From positions 2,480,001-2,544,000 of the forward strand of contig NZ_OY782507.1 in assembly GCF_963677725.1 (NCBI RefSeq): DNA of 64,000 nt, read 5' to 3'. This DNA comes from an uncultured Cohaesibacter sp. (GTDB lineage Bacteria; Pseudomonadota; Alphaproteobacteria; Rhizobiales; Cohaesibacteraceae). Positions 56,888 to 64,000 of the stretch are shown in pieces; positions within the stretch are counted from its first letter, which is position 1; each line of letters begins with the position of its first letter. The translations under genes were made by a program, and so were the position numbers. The notes under the pieces were generated by a model. It made no database searches. It was not told the origin of the DNA and saw only the letters and a list, made by a program, of their open reading frames with translations.

Positions 56888-57745
56888 ATGGAACCTTTGT
56901 CTTCATACAACAGATTGGCATCGATCCGCGCCAGCTTGGCCACAGCCCTCATCACTGTGGTTGCCCTGATCCTGATCCCTTTCCAATATCTCTCGGTCAC
57001 CTTGTCGCTGCCAACCAAGCGCTGGATTCCGGTGCTGTTTCACCGCATCGTCTGTGGTGTGCTCGGCGTTCGCGTGACAGTGAATGGCTCCTGCGTTGAG
57101 GGCGGAGCCGTGCTGATTACGGCCAATCATTGTTCATGGCTCGATATTTCGGTGTTGAGCCGGGTGCAGCCCCTGTCCTTCATTGCCAAGTCTGAAGTGG
57201 CGAGCTGGCCGATTTTCGGCCTGTTTGCCAAGTTGCAACGCTCGATCTTTGTCAATCGCTCCAAGCGGACCGAGACCGGCGATGTCGCAAGGGAAATCGC
57301 CAAGCGCCTCAAAGACGGAGACGCGATGGTGCTGTTTGCCGAGGGCACCTCGTCAGATGGCAATCGGGTCTTGCCCTTTCGCACCGCCCTTATCGGGGCT
57401 GCCAAGGCGGCGATGGTGGCCGATATGCGCGACGCCCGCAACAAAGGCATCGAGCCGCAAGAACAGGCAGTATGGATCCAGCCGCTTTCGGTTGCCTATA
57501 ATGGCCTGCAGGGAATACCGATGGGCCGTCAGCAAAGGCATCTGGCCGCATGGTATGGGGATATGGAGCTGGTGCCCCATCTGTGGACCATCATGAAGGA
57601 AGGCGCGATCGATGTGACCCTGACCTTCGGCGAGCCGATCCCGTTTGGCGCGGAAGCCAACCGCAAACAGGTGGCGATCAAGGCGGAAGAGACCGTGCGC
57701 GCCACCATGCTGCGTGACCTGCTCAACTATAAATGCCCTGTTTGA
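56888..57745 (+). CDS. plsC: 1-acyl-sn-glycerol-3-phosphate acyltransferase
   Basis: Membrane enzyme forming phosphatidic acid in phospholipid synthesis. 285 residues with an N-terminal hydrophobic segment (about 17-38), the HX4D motif in NHCSWLDI (about 79-86) and the FAEGTSSDG motif (about 150-158). It is in the mur-miaB interval, as in many rhizobia. Other acyltransferases of the family, such as for ornithine lipids, are possible. Confidence 0.9.
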   Translation: MEPLSSYNRLASIRASLATALITVVALILIPFQYLSVTLSLPTKRWIPVLFHRIVCGVLGVRVTVNGSCVEGGAVLITANHCSWLDISVLSRVQPLSFIAKSEVASWPIFGLFAKLQRSIFVNRSKRTETGDVAREIAKRLKDGDAMVLFAEGTSSDGNRVLPFRTALIGAAKAAMVADMRDARNKGIEPQEQAVWIQPLSVAYNGLQGIPMGRQQRHLAAWYGDMELVPHLWTIMKEGAIDVTLTFGEPIPFGAEANRKQVAIKAEETVRATMLRDLLNYKCPV

Positions 57746-57905
57746 CCGGCACCGTGCGTCCGGATTTCATCCCAACGCGCACCCATTGTTGCTGCCATTT
57801 TACGGCCTTTTGCCTTTGCAAAATGGCGGAAAAAGGTTTAAAGGGGTGCGCTATCGCTTATGCCAGCCCCTTCCAGCCATTGTAGCCTGACCGGATAGAG
57901 ACCTG

Positions 57906-59273
57906 ATGACCGCCTTTGAAAACAAGAAAGTCTTTGTGAAGACCTATGGATGCCAGATGAATGTCTATGATTCCGACCGGATGGCGGATTCGCTGGCAAC
58001 CAAGGGCTACAGCCAGACCGAGGATATGAGCGAGGCGGATCTGGTCATTCTCAATACCTGTCACATTCGTGAGAAGGCGGCAGAAAAGGTCTATTCAGAG
58101 CTTGGCCGCATCCGCAAACTCAAGCAGCAAAAAGCCGACTCGGGCAAGGGCGACATGAAAATCGGCATTGCCGGTTGCGTGGCACAGGCCGAGGGCGCAG
58201 AAATCATGCGCCGTGCCCCAATAGTCGATATGGTGGTCGGACCGCAAGCCTATCACAAGCTGCCGGACTTTCTTGACCGCACCGACAAGGGCGAGCGGGT
58301 GGTGGAGACCGATTTCCCGGTCGAGGACAAATTTGCCGCGCTGCCAAATGCCAAGAAGGACGTCACCCGCAAGCGTGGGGTCAGTGCCTTTCTGACGGTT
58401 CAGGAAGGCTGCGACAAATTCTGCACCTTCTGCGTGGTGCCCTATACGCGCGGGGCGGAAGTCTCCCGTCCGGTCGCTCAGATCGTTGATGAAGCCAAGC
58501 GTCTGGCCGATGCCGGGGTGCGTGAGGTCAATCTCTTGGGGCAGAATGTCAATGCCTATCATGGCGCCGGGCCGGATGGTGCGGATTGGGGCCTTGGGGA
58601 GCTGTTGTTCCATTTGGCCGAAATCGACGGGCTGGATCGCCTGCGTTACACCACCAGCCATCCGCGCGACATGGATGATGTGCTGATGGCCGCCCATCGC
58701 GATCTGGATTGCCTGATGCCCTATCTGCATTTGCCGGTGCAGTCCGGGTCTGACAAGATTTTGGCGGCCATGAACCGCCAGCATAGTTATGATGATTATG
58801 TGCGGCTGATCGACCGAATCCGCGCGGTGCGGCCCGACATTGCCCTGTCGGGGGATTTCATTGTCGGCTTCCCCGGCGAGACGGAAGAGGATTTCGAAGA
58901 TACCATGCGCATTGTGCGCGAGGTGACCTATGCGTCTGCCTTCAGCTTCAAATATTCGCCCCGACCGGGTACGCCTGCCGCGGACAGCGAGGAGCAGGTG
59001 GCCGAAGCGGTCAAGTCAGAGCGGCTTTATCGGTTGCAGGCGCTGTTGGCCGAGCAGCAGAAAGCCTTCAACGCCTCCAAAGTTGGCACAAAGATGACCG
59101 TGCTGCTGGAGCGCAAGGGGCGCGAGCCGGGGCAGCTGGTTGGCAAGTCGCCATGGCTACAAGCTGTGCAAGTTGACGCACCAGAAGAGTTAATTGGTGA
59201 AATTGTCACAGTTACCATCGATAATATGGGCACCAACAGCCTGTTCGGTACTATGCTGCCGAAACAAGGCTGA
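57906..59273 (+). CDS. miaB: tRNA-2-methylthio-N6-dimethylallyladenosine synthase
   Basis: Radical-SAM methylthiotransferase acting on i6A37 of tRNA. 455 residues: N-terminal UPF0004 domain with three cluster cysteines (YGCQMN, NTCHIR, AGCVAQ), the radical-SAM CDKFCTFC motif (about 166-173), and a C-terminal TRAM domain. It is followed by phoH, ybeY, corC and lnt, a widely conserved order. Confidence 0.97.
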   Translation: MTAFENKKVFVKTYGCQMNVYDSDRMADSLATKGYSQTEDMSEADLVILNTCHIREKAAEKVYSELGRIRKLKQQKADSGKGDMKIGIAGCVAQAEGAEIMRRAPIVDMVVGPQAYHKLPDFLDRTDKGERVVETDFPVEDKFAALPNAKKDVTRKRGVSAFLTVQEGCDKFCTFCVVPYTRGAEVSRPVAQIVDEAKRLADAGVREVNLLGQNVNAYHGAGPDGADWGLGELLFHLAEIDGLDRLRYTTSHPRDMDDVLMAAHRDLDCLMPYLHLPVQSGSDKILAAMNRQHSYDDYVRLIDRIRAVRPDIALSGDFIVGFPGETEEDFEDTMRIVREVTYASAFSFKYSPRPGTPAADSEEQVAEAVKSERLYRLQALLAEQQKAFNASKVGTKMTVLLERKGREPGQLVGKSPWLQAVQVDAPEELIGEIVTVTIDNMGTNSLFGTMLPKQG

Positions 59274-59375
59274 CACTGCGACCCCAATGAGCCTTTGGCT
59301 GGCGAACCCGTCGGCCATGGCCCGGAAATGTCGGGGCGCCAAGCTATAGTTGAGGATAGTTGAAGGGATAACCGT

Positions 59376-60575
59376 TTGAGCGATCAACGCCGCGACAAGG
59401 GAAAGGGCCGCAAAGGTCACCCGGACCGGGATAAAAGAGCCAGCAAGGCTTTGTCAGCCGCCTCCGACATGGGGCATATAGTTCTCTCCTATGACGATAA
59501 TCGTCACGCCGTCGATCTGTTCGGCGAATATGATCAGAATCTGGCCCGCATCGAACAGAAGCTGAATGTGGAGGCAATCGCCCGTGGCAACCGCGTGACC
59601 ATCAAGGGACCGGGGGATCTGTGCGATCAGGCCAAGATGGTGCTCGACAGCCTTTATCATCGCCTGCAAGAGGGCGACGTGATCGAGCAGGCCGATGTCG
59701 ATGGGGCCATTCGCATGGCGCAAGCCTCTGACGAACAATTGATGCTGCCTGATGTGGTGCCCGATGGGGGCGAAGGCGCAGGCAAGATGAATTTTGCCCA
59801 AATTGCCACCCGCAAGAAGAAACTGACCGCGCGCACCGCGACGCAGGATGCCTATATACGGGCGATGGATCGTGCAGATCTGATTTTCGGGACGGGACCG
59901 GCAGGGACCGGCAAGACCTATCTGGCGGTCGCCTATGCGGCGGCTTTGCTGGAACGCGGCGTGGTCGAGCGAATCATCCTCTCCCGCCCTGCGGTGGAAG
60001 CTGGCGAGCGACTTGGCTTTCTGCCCGGCGACATGAAGGAAAAGGTCGATCCCTATTTGCGGCCCCTTTATGATGCGCTTTATGACATGATGCCACCAGA
60101 CAAGGTGGAGCGGGAACTTGACGCCAAGGCGATCGAGATCGCGCCTCTGGCCTTCATGCGTGGCCGTACCTTGTCCAATGCGGTGGTCATTCTGGACGAA
60201 GCGCAGAATACCACCTCGATGCAGATGAAGATGTTCCTGACGCGTCTGGGCGAGAATTCTAAGATGATCATCACCGGTGATCCCAGCCAGATCGACCTGC
60301 CGAACGGCGAACAGTCAGGTCTGGTGCAGGCGATGGATCTGCTCGCAGACATTCCATCGATTGTTCGGGTGCAATTCACCGCAGAAGATGTGGTGCGCCA
60401 TGAGTTGGTGATGCGGATCGTCAATGCCTATGACGAGGATGCACGCCGCAGGGCGCTGGCCCGCCGTCTGCTTGACCGCGAAGCGGTGCGCACCCGGCAA
60501 GCCGAGGAGCATTTGCCACCGATGGATGAGGTTGCTGATCCGGCCTATGTTGAGGATGGTGAGGGCGAGGCATGA
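59376..60575 (+). CDS. PhoH family ATPase (PhoH-like, ribosome/RNA-associated)
   Basis: 399-residue protein with an N-terminal KH-like region (about 45-110) and a PhoH ATPase domain with Walker A GPAGTGKTYLA (about 173-183) and Walker B VVILDEAQN. The start is TTG with GAAGGG upstream. It overlaps ybeY by four bases (ATGA), which suggests coupled translation and a shared role in RNA handling. The true substrate is not known. Confidence 0.92.
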   Translation: MSDQRRDKGKGRKGHPDRDKRASKALSAASDMGHIVLSYDDNRHAVDLFGEYDQNLARIEQKLNVEAIARGNRVTIKGPGDLCDQAKMVLDSLYHRLQEGDVIEQADVDGAIRMAQASDEQLMLPDVVPDGGEGAGKMNFAQIATRKKKLTARTATQDAYIRAMDRADLIFGTGPAGTGKTYLAVAYAAALLERGVVERIILSRPAVEAGERLGFLPGDMKEKVDPYLRPLYDALYDMMPPDKVERELDAKAIEIAPLAFMRGRTLSNAVVILDEAQNTTSMQMKMFLTRLGENSKMIITGDPSQIDLPNGEQSGLVQAMDLLADIPSIVRVQFTAEDVVRHELVMRIVNAYDEDARRRALARRLLDREAVRTRQAEEHLPPMDEVADPAYVEDGEGEA

Positions 60576-61102
60576 GTGATCTGGCCGAGCCTGCGGTGTC
60601 GCTAATCAAAGACAGCCTCATCGAATCGCCGCATTGGCAAGATGTGGATGATCTTGAAGCGGTCATCGAGCGCGCCCTAGACGCCGCCAAGACTTTTGTG
60701 ATCAAGGAAGAAGACATCCACTTCCTGCCGGACTGTGAAGTGTCTCTGGTCTTTACCGATGACGCTGCCATTCGTATTCTGAATGCGGATCATCGCGACA
60801 AGGACAAGGCAACCAATGTCTTGTCTTTCCCGCAGGATGAGGATGCAGAGGTCTATGGACCGATGCTGGGCGACATTGTCTTTGCCTATGAAACCGTTGC
60901 GCGGGAGGCCGATGCGCTGGGTCTTGCATTCTGCGATCATCTTACCCATCTGTGTGTTCATGGTTTTTTACATTTGCTGGGCTATGACCATATAGAGACG
61001 GACGAGGCTGAAAAGATGGAAAGCGTTGAAATCGCGATCCTAGACAGACTGGGCCTTGCCAACCCTTATGCGGGCACAGTGCCACTGGATATGCCTGATT
61101 GA
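60572..61102 (+). CDS. ybeY: Endoribonuclease YbeY (rRNA maturation factor)
   Basis: Zinc endoribonuclease for 16S 3'-end maturation and ribosome quality control. 176 residues; the metal motif HGFLHLLGYDH (about 130-140) has the three histidines. The frame starts inside phoH (ATGA overlap at 60572-60575). Confidence 0.96.
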   Translation: MSDLAEPAVSLIKDSLIESPHWQDVDDLEAVIERALDAAKTFVIKEEDIHFLPDCEVSLVFTDDAAIRILNADHRDKDKATNVLSFPQDEDAEVYGPMLGDIVFAYETVAREADALGLAFCDHLTHLCVHGFLHLLGYDHIETDEAEKMESVEIAILDRLGLANPYAGTVPLDMPD

Positions 61103-61204
61103 CGAATGGCCGCTGTTGCTGGTGGCCGATCCAACCAAAGACCGTTCTGGTCCTGACCCTTTTTTAGATTGAGAGCGCGAGCTGTCCCCGAGCGCCGAGA
61201 AAAA

Positions 61205-62437
61205 ATGAACGACCCCGACCCTTCCGAGCCGAGCAGGCTTGAGCCGCAAAAGCAGACGACAGATCAACCTGAAAGCCTGTCAGCAATCCAGCCTGACGCG
61301 TCCGAGACGACGAATGGCAATGGCAGCTGGCTTAAACGCCTGACCAATGGCTGGTTATCGCGCCTTTCCAACACATCTTTGCGATCCCAGATGGAAGGCG
61401 CACTGGCAGAGGATGCCGGGGATGATGAAACCTTCTCGGCTGACGAAAAAGCCATGCTGCGCAACATTCTGGCTTTGCAGGAAATGCGCGTCGACGATGT
61501 CATGATTCCGCGGGCGGAAATCAACGCAGTGGAAGATGATGTGACGCTCGGCACCTTGCTTGCCATTTATAGCGATGCGGGCCATTCGCGCCTGCCGGTC
61601 TATCGTGAGACGCTGGATGATCCGGTCGGTATGGTCCACATCAAGGATGTGGTTGATCTGATGACAAGGGAGTCAAGCCTTGTTGAGGATGAGCCAAACA
61701 GTGATGCCACCTTGAGGGCGGAAAATGCCGATCCTGTGCGCTTGCTGGGCGAGGATCCGGCGGATTTATTGGAACCGAACGCCCTTAGCAACCATCCGCA
61801 AGATCTAACAGCGGTTGATCTTGATCGGCCCTTGAAGGACCTGGGTGTCATCAGAGAGATCCTGTTTGTCCCCCCGTCCATGCCAGCAGTCGATCTGATG
61901 GCCACCATGCGGGCGGAGCGCACCCAGATGGCGCTGGTGATTGACGAATATGGCGGCACGGACGGTCTGGTTTCGCTTGAAGATGTGGTCGAAACCGTGG
62001 TTGGCGACATTGAAGACGAACATGATGATGAGGATGATATCCATATTGTCAGCGCCGGAACCAATCTGTTCATCGCGGATGCCAAGGCTGAACTCGATGA
62101 TGTGATCGAAACCATTGGCGTGCCTCTGCCACAAGATGACGAATCCATGGAAGATGTGGATTCCCTTGGGGGCTTCATCTTTACGCTGATTGGCCGCATT
62201 CCTGTGCGTGGCGAGCTGATTGCCGTCAGCGAAGGGCTGGAGTTCGAGATCATGGAAGCGGACCGTCGCCGCATCCGTCGTGTCAAAATCCGGCTGAAAC
62301 CAGCCAAGAAACTGATCAAGCGCTCTTCGCCTCAGGACCGCGACAAAGAAATCTCTGTCGAAGCACAGGCAGGAACAGAGGCAGCTTCGGCGGACGTCCT
62401 GTCTGTAAGCACGGATCCGGATTCAGAAAAGACATAA
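61205..62437 (+). CDS. HlyC/CorC family hemolysin-like protein
   Basis: 410-residue cytoplasmic CorC-type protein: an acidic/Ser-rich N-terminal extension (about 1-75), two CBS domains (RVDDVMIPRAEI about 98-109; RTQMALVIDEYGGTDG about 240-255) and a C-terminal CorC_HlyC domain. The short form without membrane helices is usual beside ybeY and lnt. A link to cobalt/magnesium efflux or to membrane repair is known only for some relatives. The ATG at 61205 is preferred over 61169. Confidence 0.9.
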   Translation: MNDPDPSEPSRLEPQKQTTDQPESLSAIQPDASETTNGNGSWLKRLTNGWLSRLSNTSLRSQMEGALAEDAGDDETFSADEKAMLRNILALQEMRVDDVMIPRAEINAVEDDVTLGTLLAIYSDAGHSRLPVYRETLDDPVGMVHIKDVVDLMTRESSLVEDEPNSDATLRAENADPVRLLGEDPADLLEPNALSNHPQDLTAVDLDRPLKDLGVIREILFVPPSMPAVDLMATMRAERTQMALVIDEYGGTDGLVSLEDVVETVVGDIEDEHDDEDDIHIVSAGTNLFIADAKAELDDVIETIGVPLPQDDESMEDVDSLGGFIFTLIGRIPVRGELIAVSEGLEFEIMEADRRRIRRVKIRLKPAKKLIKRSSPQDRDKEISVEAQAGTEAASADVLSVSTDPDSEKT

Positions 62438-62591
62438 GACAAGGCGCAGAAACGGTTTATCTGATCTCTGTTATGCCCCCTCATCAGGCCCCGAAATCCG
62501 CACCGCTCCGCATTCCGACTTGACCTTTGCCCCCTATCCAGATTTCTGGAGACTGGTGCGCGTCGGGTCTGATTCGGGAGACATTTCCAGC

Positions 62592-64000
62592 ATGCAACTT
62601 TTCATATCCAATCTGATCTTGCTGGATGGCTGGCGGCGGCTGGGGCTGGCCTTTGTCGCTGGCGCGCTGGCCAGTCTTGGGCAGGCGCCTTTGGGCTGGT
62701 TCCCGGTCCTGTGGCTCAGCCTGCCTTTGCTGATATGGCTTCTGGATTCCGCTTCGCTGGCCAAGCGCGGCCGTTCGGCCTTCTGGTCTATGGCGCGGGT
62801 CGGATGGATGTTCGGCTTTGGCTTCTTTCTTGTTACCTTTTATTGGCTCGGCGCGGCCTTTTTAGTGGAGGCGGACAAGTTTGCCTGGGCGATGCCGCTG
62901 GCCGTGCTTGTCCTGCCCGCCGGTCTGGCCCTGTTTTGGGGGCTCGCCAGCGGGCTTTGTGCCTTCGTCTGGTCGGGGTCGCCACTGCGCATCCTGTGGC
63001 TGGTCTTGGCCCTATCGGCAGTGGAATGGGTCCGGGGCTTTGTGCTGACTGGTCTGCCCTGGGGCGGCTTTGGCATGGTGCTTGGCTCCAACGACGTAAC
63101 GATGCAGACCCTGTCGCTGGTTGGGCCGAACGGTCTGACACTGATCGCTCTTGTTGTCTTCTCACTGCCGGCCCTATGGTTCTCCAGCGCTGACGCCAAA
63201 GCCCCTCGTCTGGGGCGCATACTGAGCATTCTTGTGGGCGTACTTTTCGCTCTCCAGATCGGTTACGGGGTCTATCGTCTCGGTCTGACGAGTGAGCCAG
63301 ACCTGTCGCAACCGGTTGCAAGACTGGTCCAGCCGAATATTCCACAGAAAGAAAAATGGAAATTTGAAAATCGCGCCTGGATTTTCAACAGGCTTCTGGC
63401 TCTTACGACCTTGGATGGTGAAGAAACTCCTATCAAATCCGTCGATTTGGTGATCTGGCCAGAATCTGCCCTTCCATTTTTTCTGATGGAACAGCCCGGC
63501 GCATTGGCCGCCATTTCGCAAAGCTTACCCGAGGGGGCCGGTCTTTTAACGGGAGCCTTGCGGCGGGAACCAGACAGGGAAAACGGGCGCGATGCAGGAT
63601 CCTCTGATGGCGAATCAGTTTTTAACTCGATCTATTACCTGAATGCCGAGGGCACCGTAAACGACTCCTATGACAAGGTGCATCTGGTGCCTTTCGGCGA
63701 ATATCTGCCAAAGAAAAACTGGCTCGAAATCATTGGCCTACAACAACTTACGGCGCAGAAATCCGGATTTGAGGCAGGCACGCAACGCAAATTGCTTGAT
63801 CTTGGAGGTTGGGGTCGCGTCATTCCGGTTATTTGCTATGAAGTTGCCTTTTCTGATGGTCTCTTGCGCTATCCGGAGGGCGCCAGCTGGATCCTGAATG
63901 TGACAAATGACGCCTGGTTCGGGGCGACAGCTGGCCCGTGGCAACATCTGCAGCTGGCGCGGATGCGTGCAGTTGAAACCGGCCTGCCCGTGATACGTGT
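62592..64000 (+). CDS. lnt: Apolipoprotein N-acyltransferase, 3' end cut by the window
   Basis: Inner-membrane enzyme adding the third acyl chain to lipoproteins. 469 codons are present and the frame is open to the edge. The N-terminal membrane part (about six helices) and the nitrilase-like periplasmic domain are visible, with the catalytic Glu in VIWPESALP (about 296), Lys in YDKVHLVPFGEYLP (about 360) and Cys in VICYEVAF (about 416). GGGAG precedes the ATG. It is the last gene of the miaB-phoH-ybeY-corC-lnt group. Confidence 0.95.
   Translation, partial: MQLFISNLILLDGWRRLGLAFVAGALASLGQAPLGWFPVLWLSLPLLIWLLDSASLAKRGRSAFWSMARVGWMFGFGFFLVTFYWLGAAFLVEADKFAWAMPLAVLVLPAGLALFWGLASGLCAFVWSGSPLRILWLVLALSAVEWVRGFVLTGLPWGGFGMVLGSNDVTMQTLSLVGPNGLTLIALVVFSLPALWFSSADAKAPRLGRILSILVGVLFALQIGYGVYRLGLTSEPDLSQPVARLVQPNIPQKEKWKFENRAWIFNRLLALTTLDGEETPIKSVDLVIWPESALPFFLMEQPGALAAISQSLPEGAGLLTGALRREPDRENGRDAGSSDGESVFNSIYYLNAEGTVNDSYDKVHLVPFGEYLPKKNWLEIIGLQQLTAQKSGFEAGTQRKLLDLGGWGRVIPVICYEVAFSDGLLRYPEGASWILNVTNDAWFGATAGPWQHLQLARMRAVETGLPVIR

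Overview
The window is a chromosomal housekeeping segment of an alphaproteobacterium, most likely of the Hyphomicrobiales (Rhizobiales). The main evidence is gene order. enoyl-CoA hydratase - rpsT - dnaA - dnaN - recF - gyrB is followed by olsB-like - maeB - mutS - glnD - murJ - trpS - uspA - nfuA - tsaB - rimI - mur - plsC - miaB - phoH - ybeY - corC - lnt, the backbone familiar from rhizobia and relatives. The Fur paralogue is of the Mur type. A formate channel (FocA), a tryptophanase and a dialkylglycine decarboxylase suggest a facultatively anaerobic, amino-acid-using, perhaps marine lineage; a Cohaesibacter-like genus is only a guess. Base composition looks uniform and moderately GC-rich, with no phage, insertion sequence, CRISPR array, tRNA or rRNA recognised.

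Layout. 1-1.6 kb: an Lrp/AsnC regulator and a nucleotidyltransferase-like protein. 1.6-12.4 kb, minus strand: the translation block pheT, pheS, rplT, rpmI and infC, with about 5.8 kb of accessory genes between rpmI and infC (a TetR module with two perfect operators, TspO, and a 1091-residue ammonium transporter fused to PAS, GGDEF and EAL domains). 12.4-24.3 kb: a mixed accessory region with FocA, an AraC remnant, a glycosyltransferase, an ABHD10-like hydrolase, dgdA/dgdR, tryptophanase, a secreted histidine phosphatase, small conserved proteins, a sensor kinase and a HAD nucleotidase. 24.6-35.8 kb: the replication cluster. 35.8-42 kb: rsgA with an unusual structured leader, a quinone oxidoreductase, a hybrid histidine kinase and an OlsB-like acyltransferase. 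42-64 kb: the conserved maeB-to-lnt backbone, with lnt cut by the window end.

Functional links. PheST, IF3, L35, L20, S20, TrpS, RsgA, TsaB, RimI, MiaB and YbeY serve translation and ribosome or tRNA maturation. DnaA, DnaN, RecF, GyrB and MutS serve replication and repair. GlnD and the Amt-GGDEF-EAL fusion both read nitrogen status, one through PII uridylylation and the other possibly through cyclic-di-GMP.

The most interesting non-coding signals are: a 12-codon ORF with a strong Shine-Dalgarno in a folded leader that can hide the rsgA ribosome-binding site; a perfect 30-bp palindrome just upstream of tsaB; two 33-bp-spaced perfect TetR-type operators; a probable AUU start codon for infC; and a roughly 730-bp gene-free stretch before dnaA with clustered GANTC sites.
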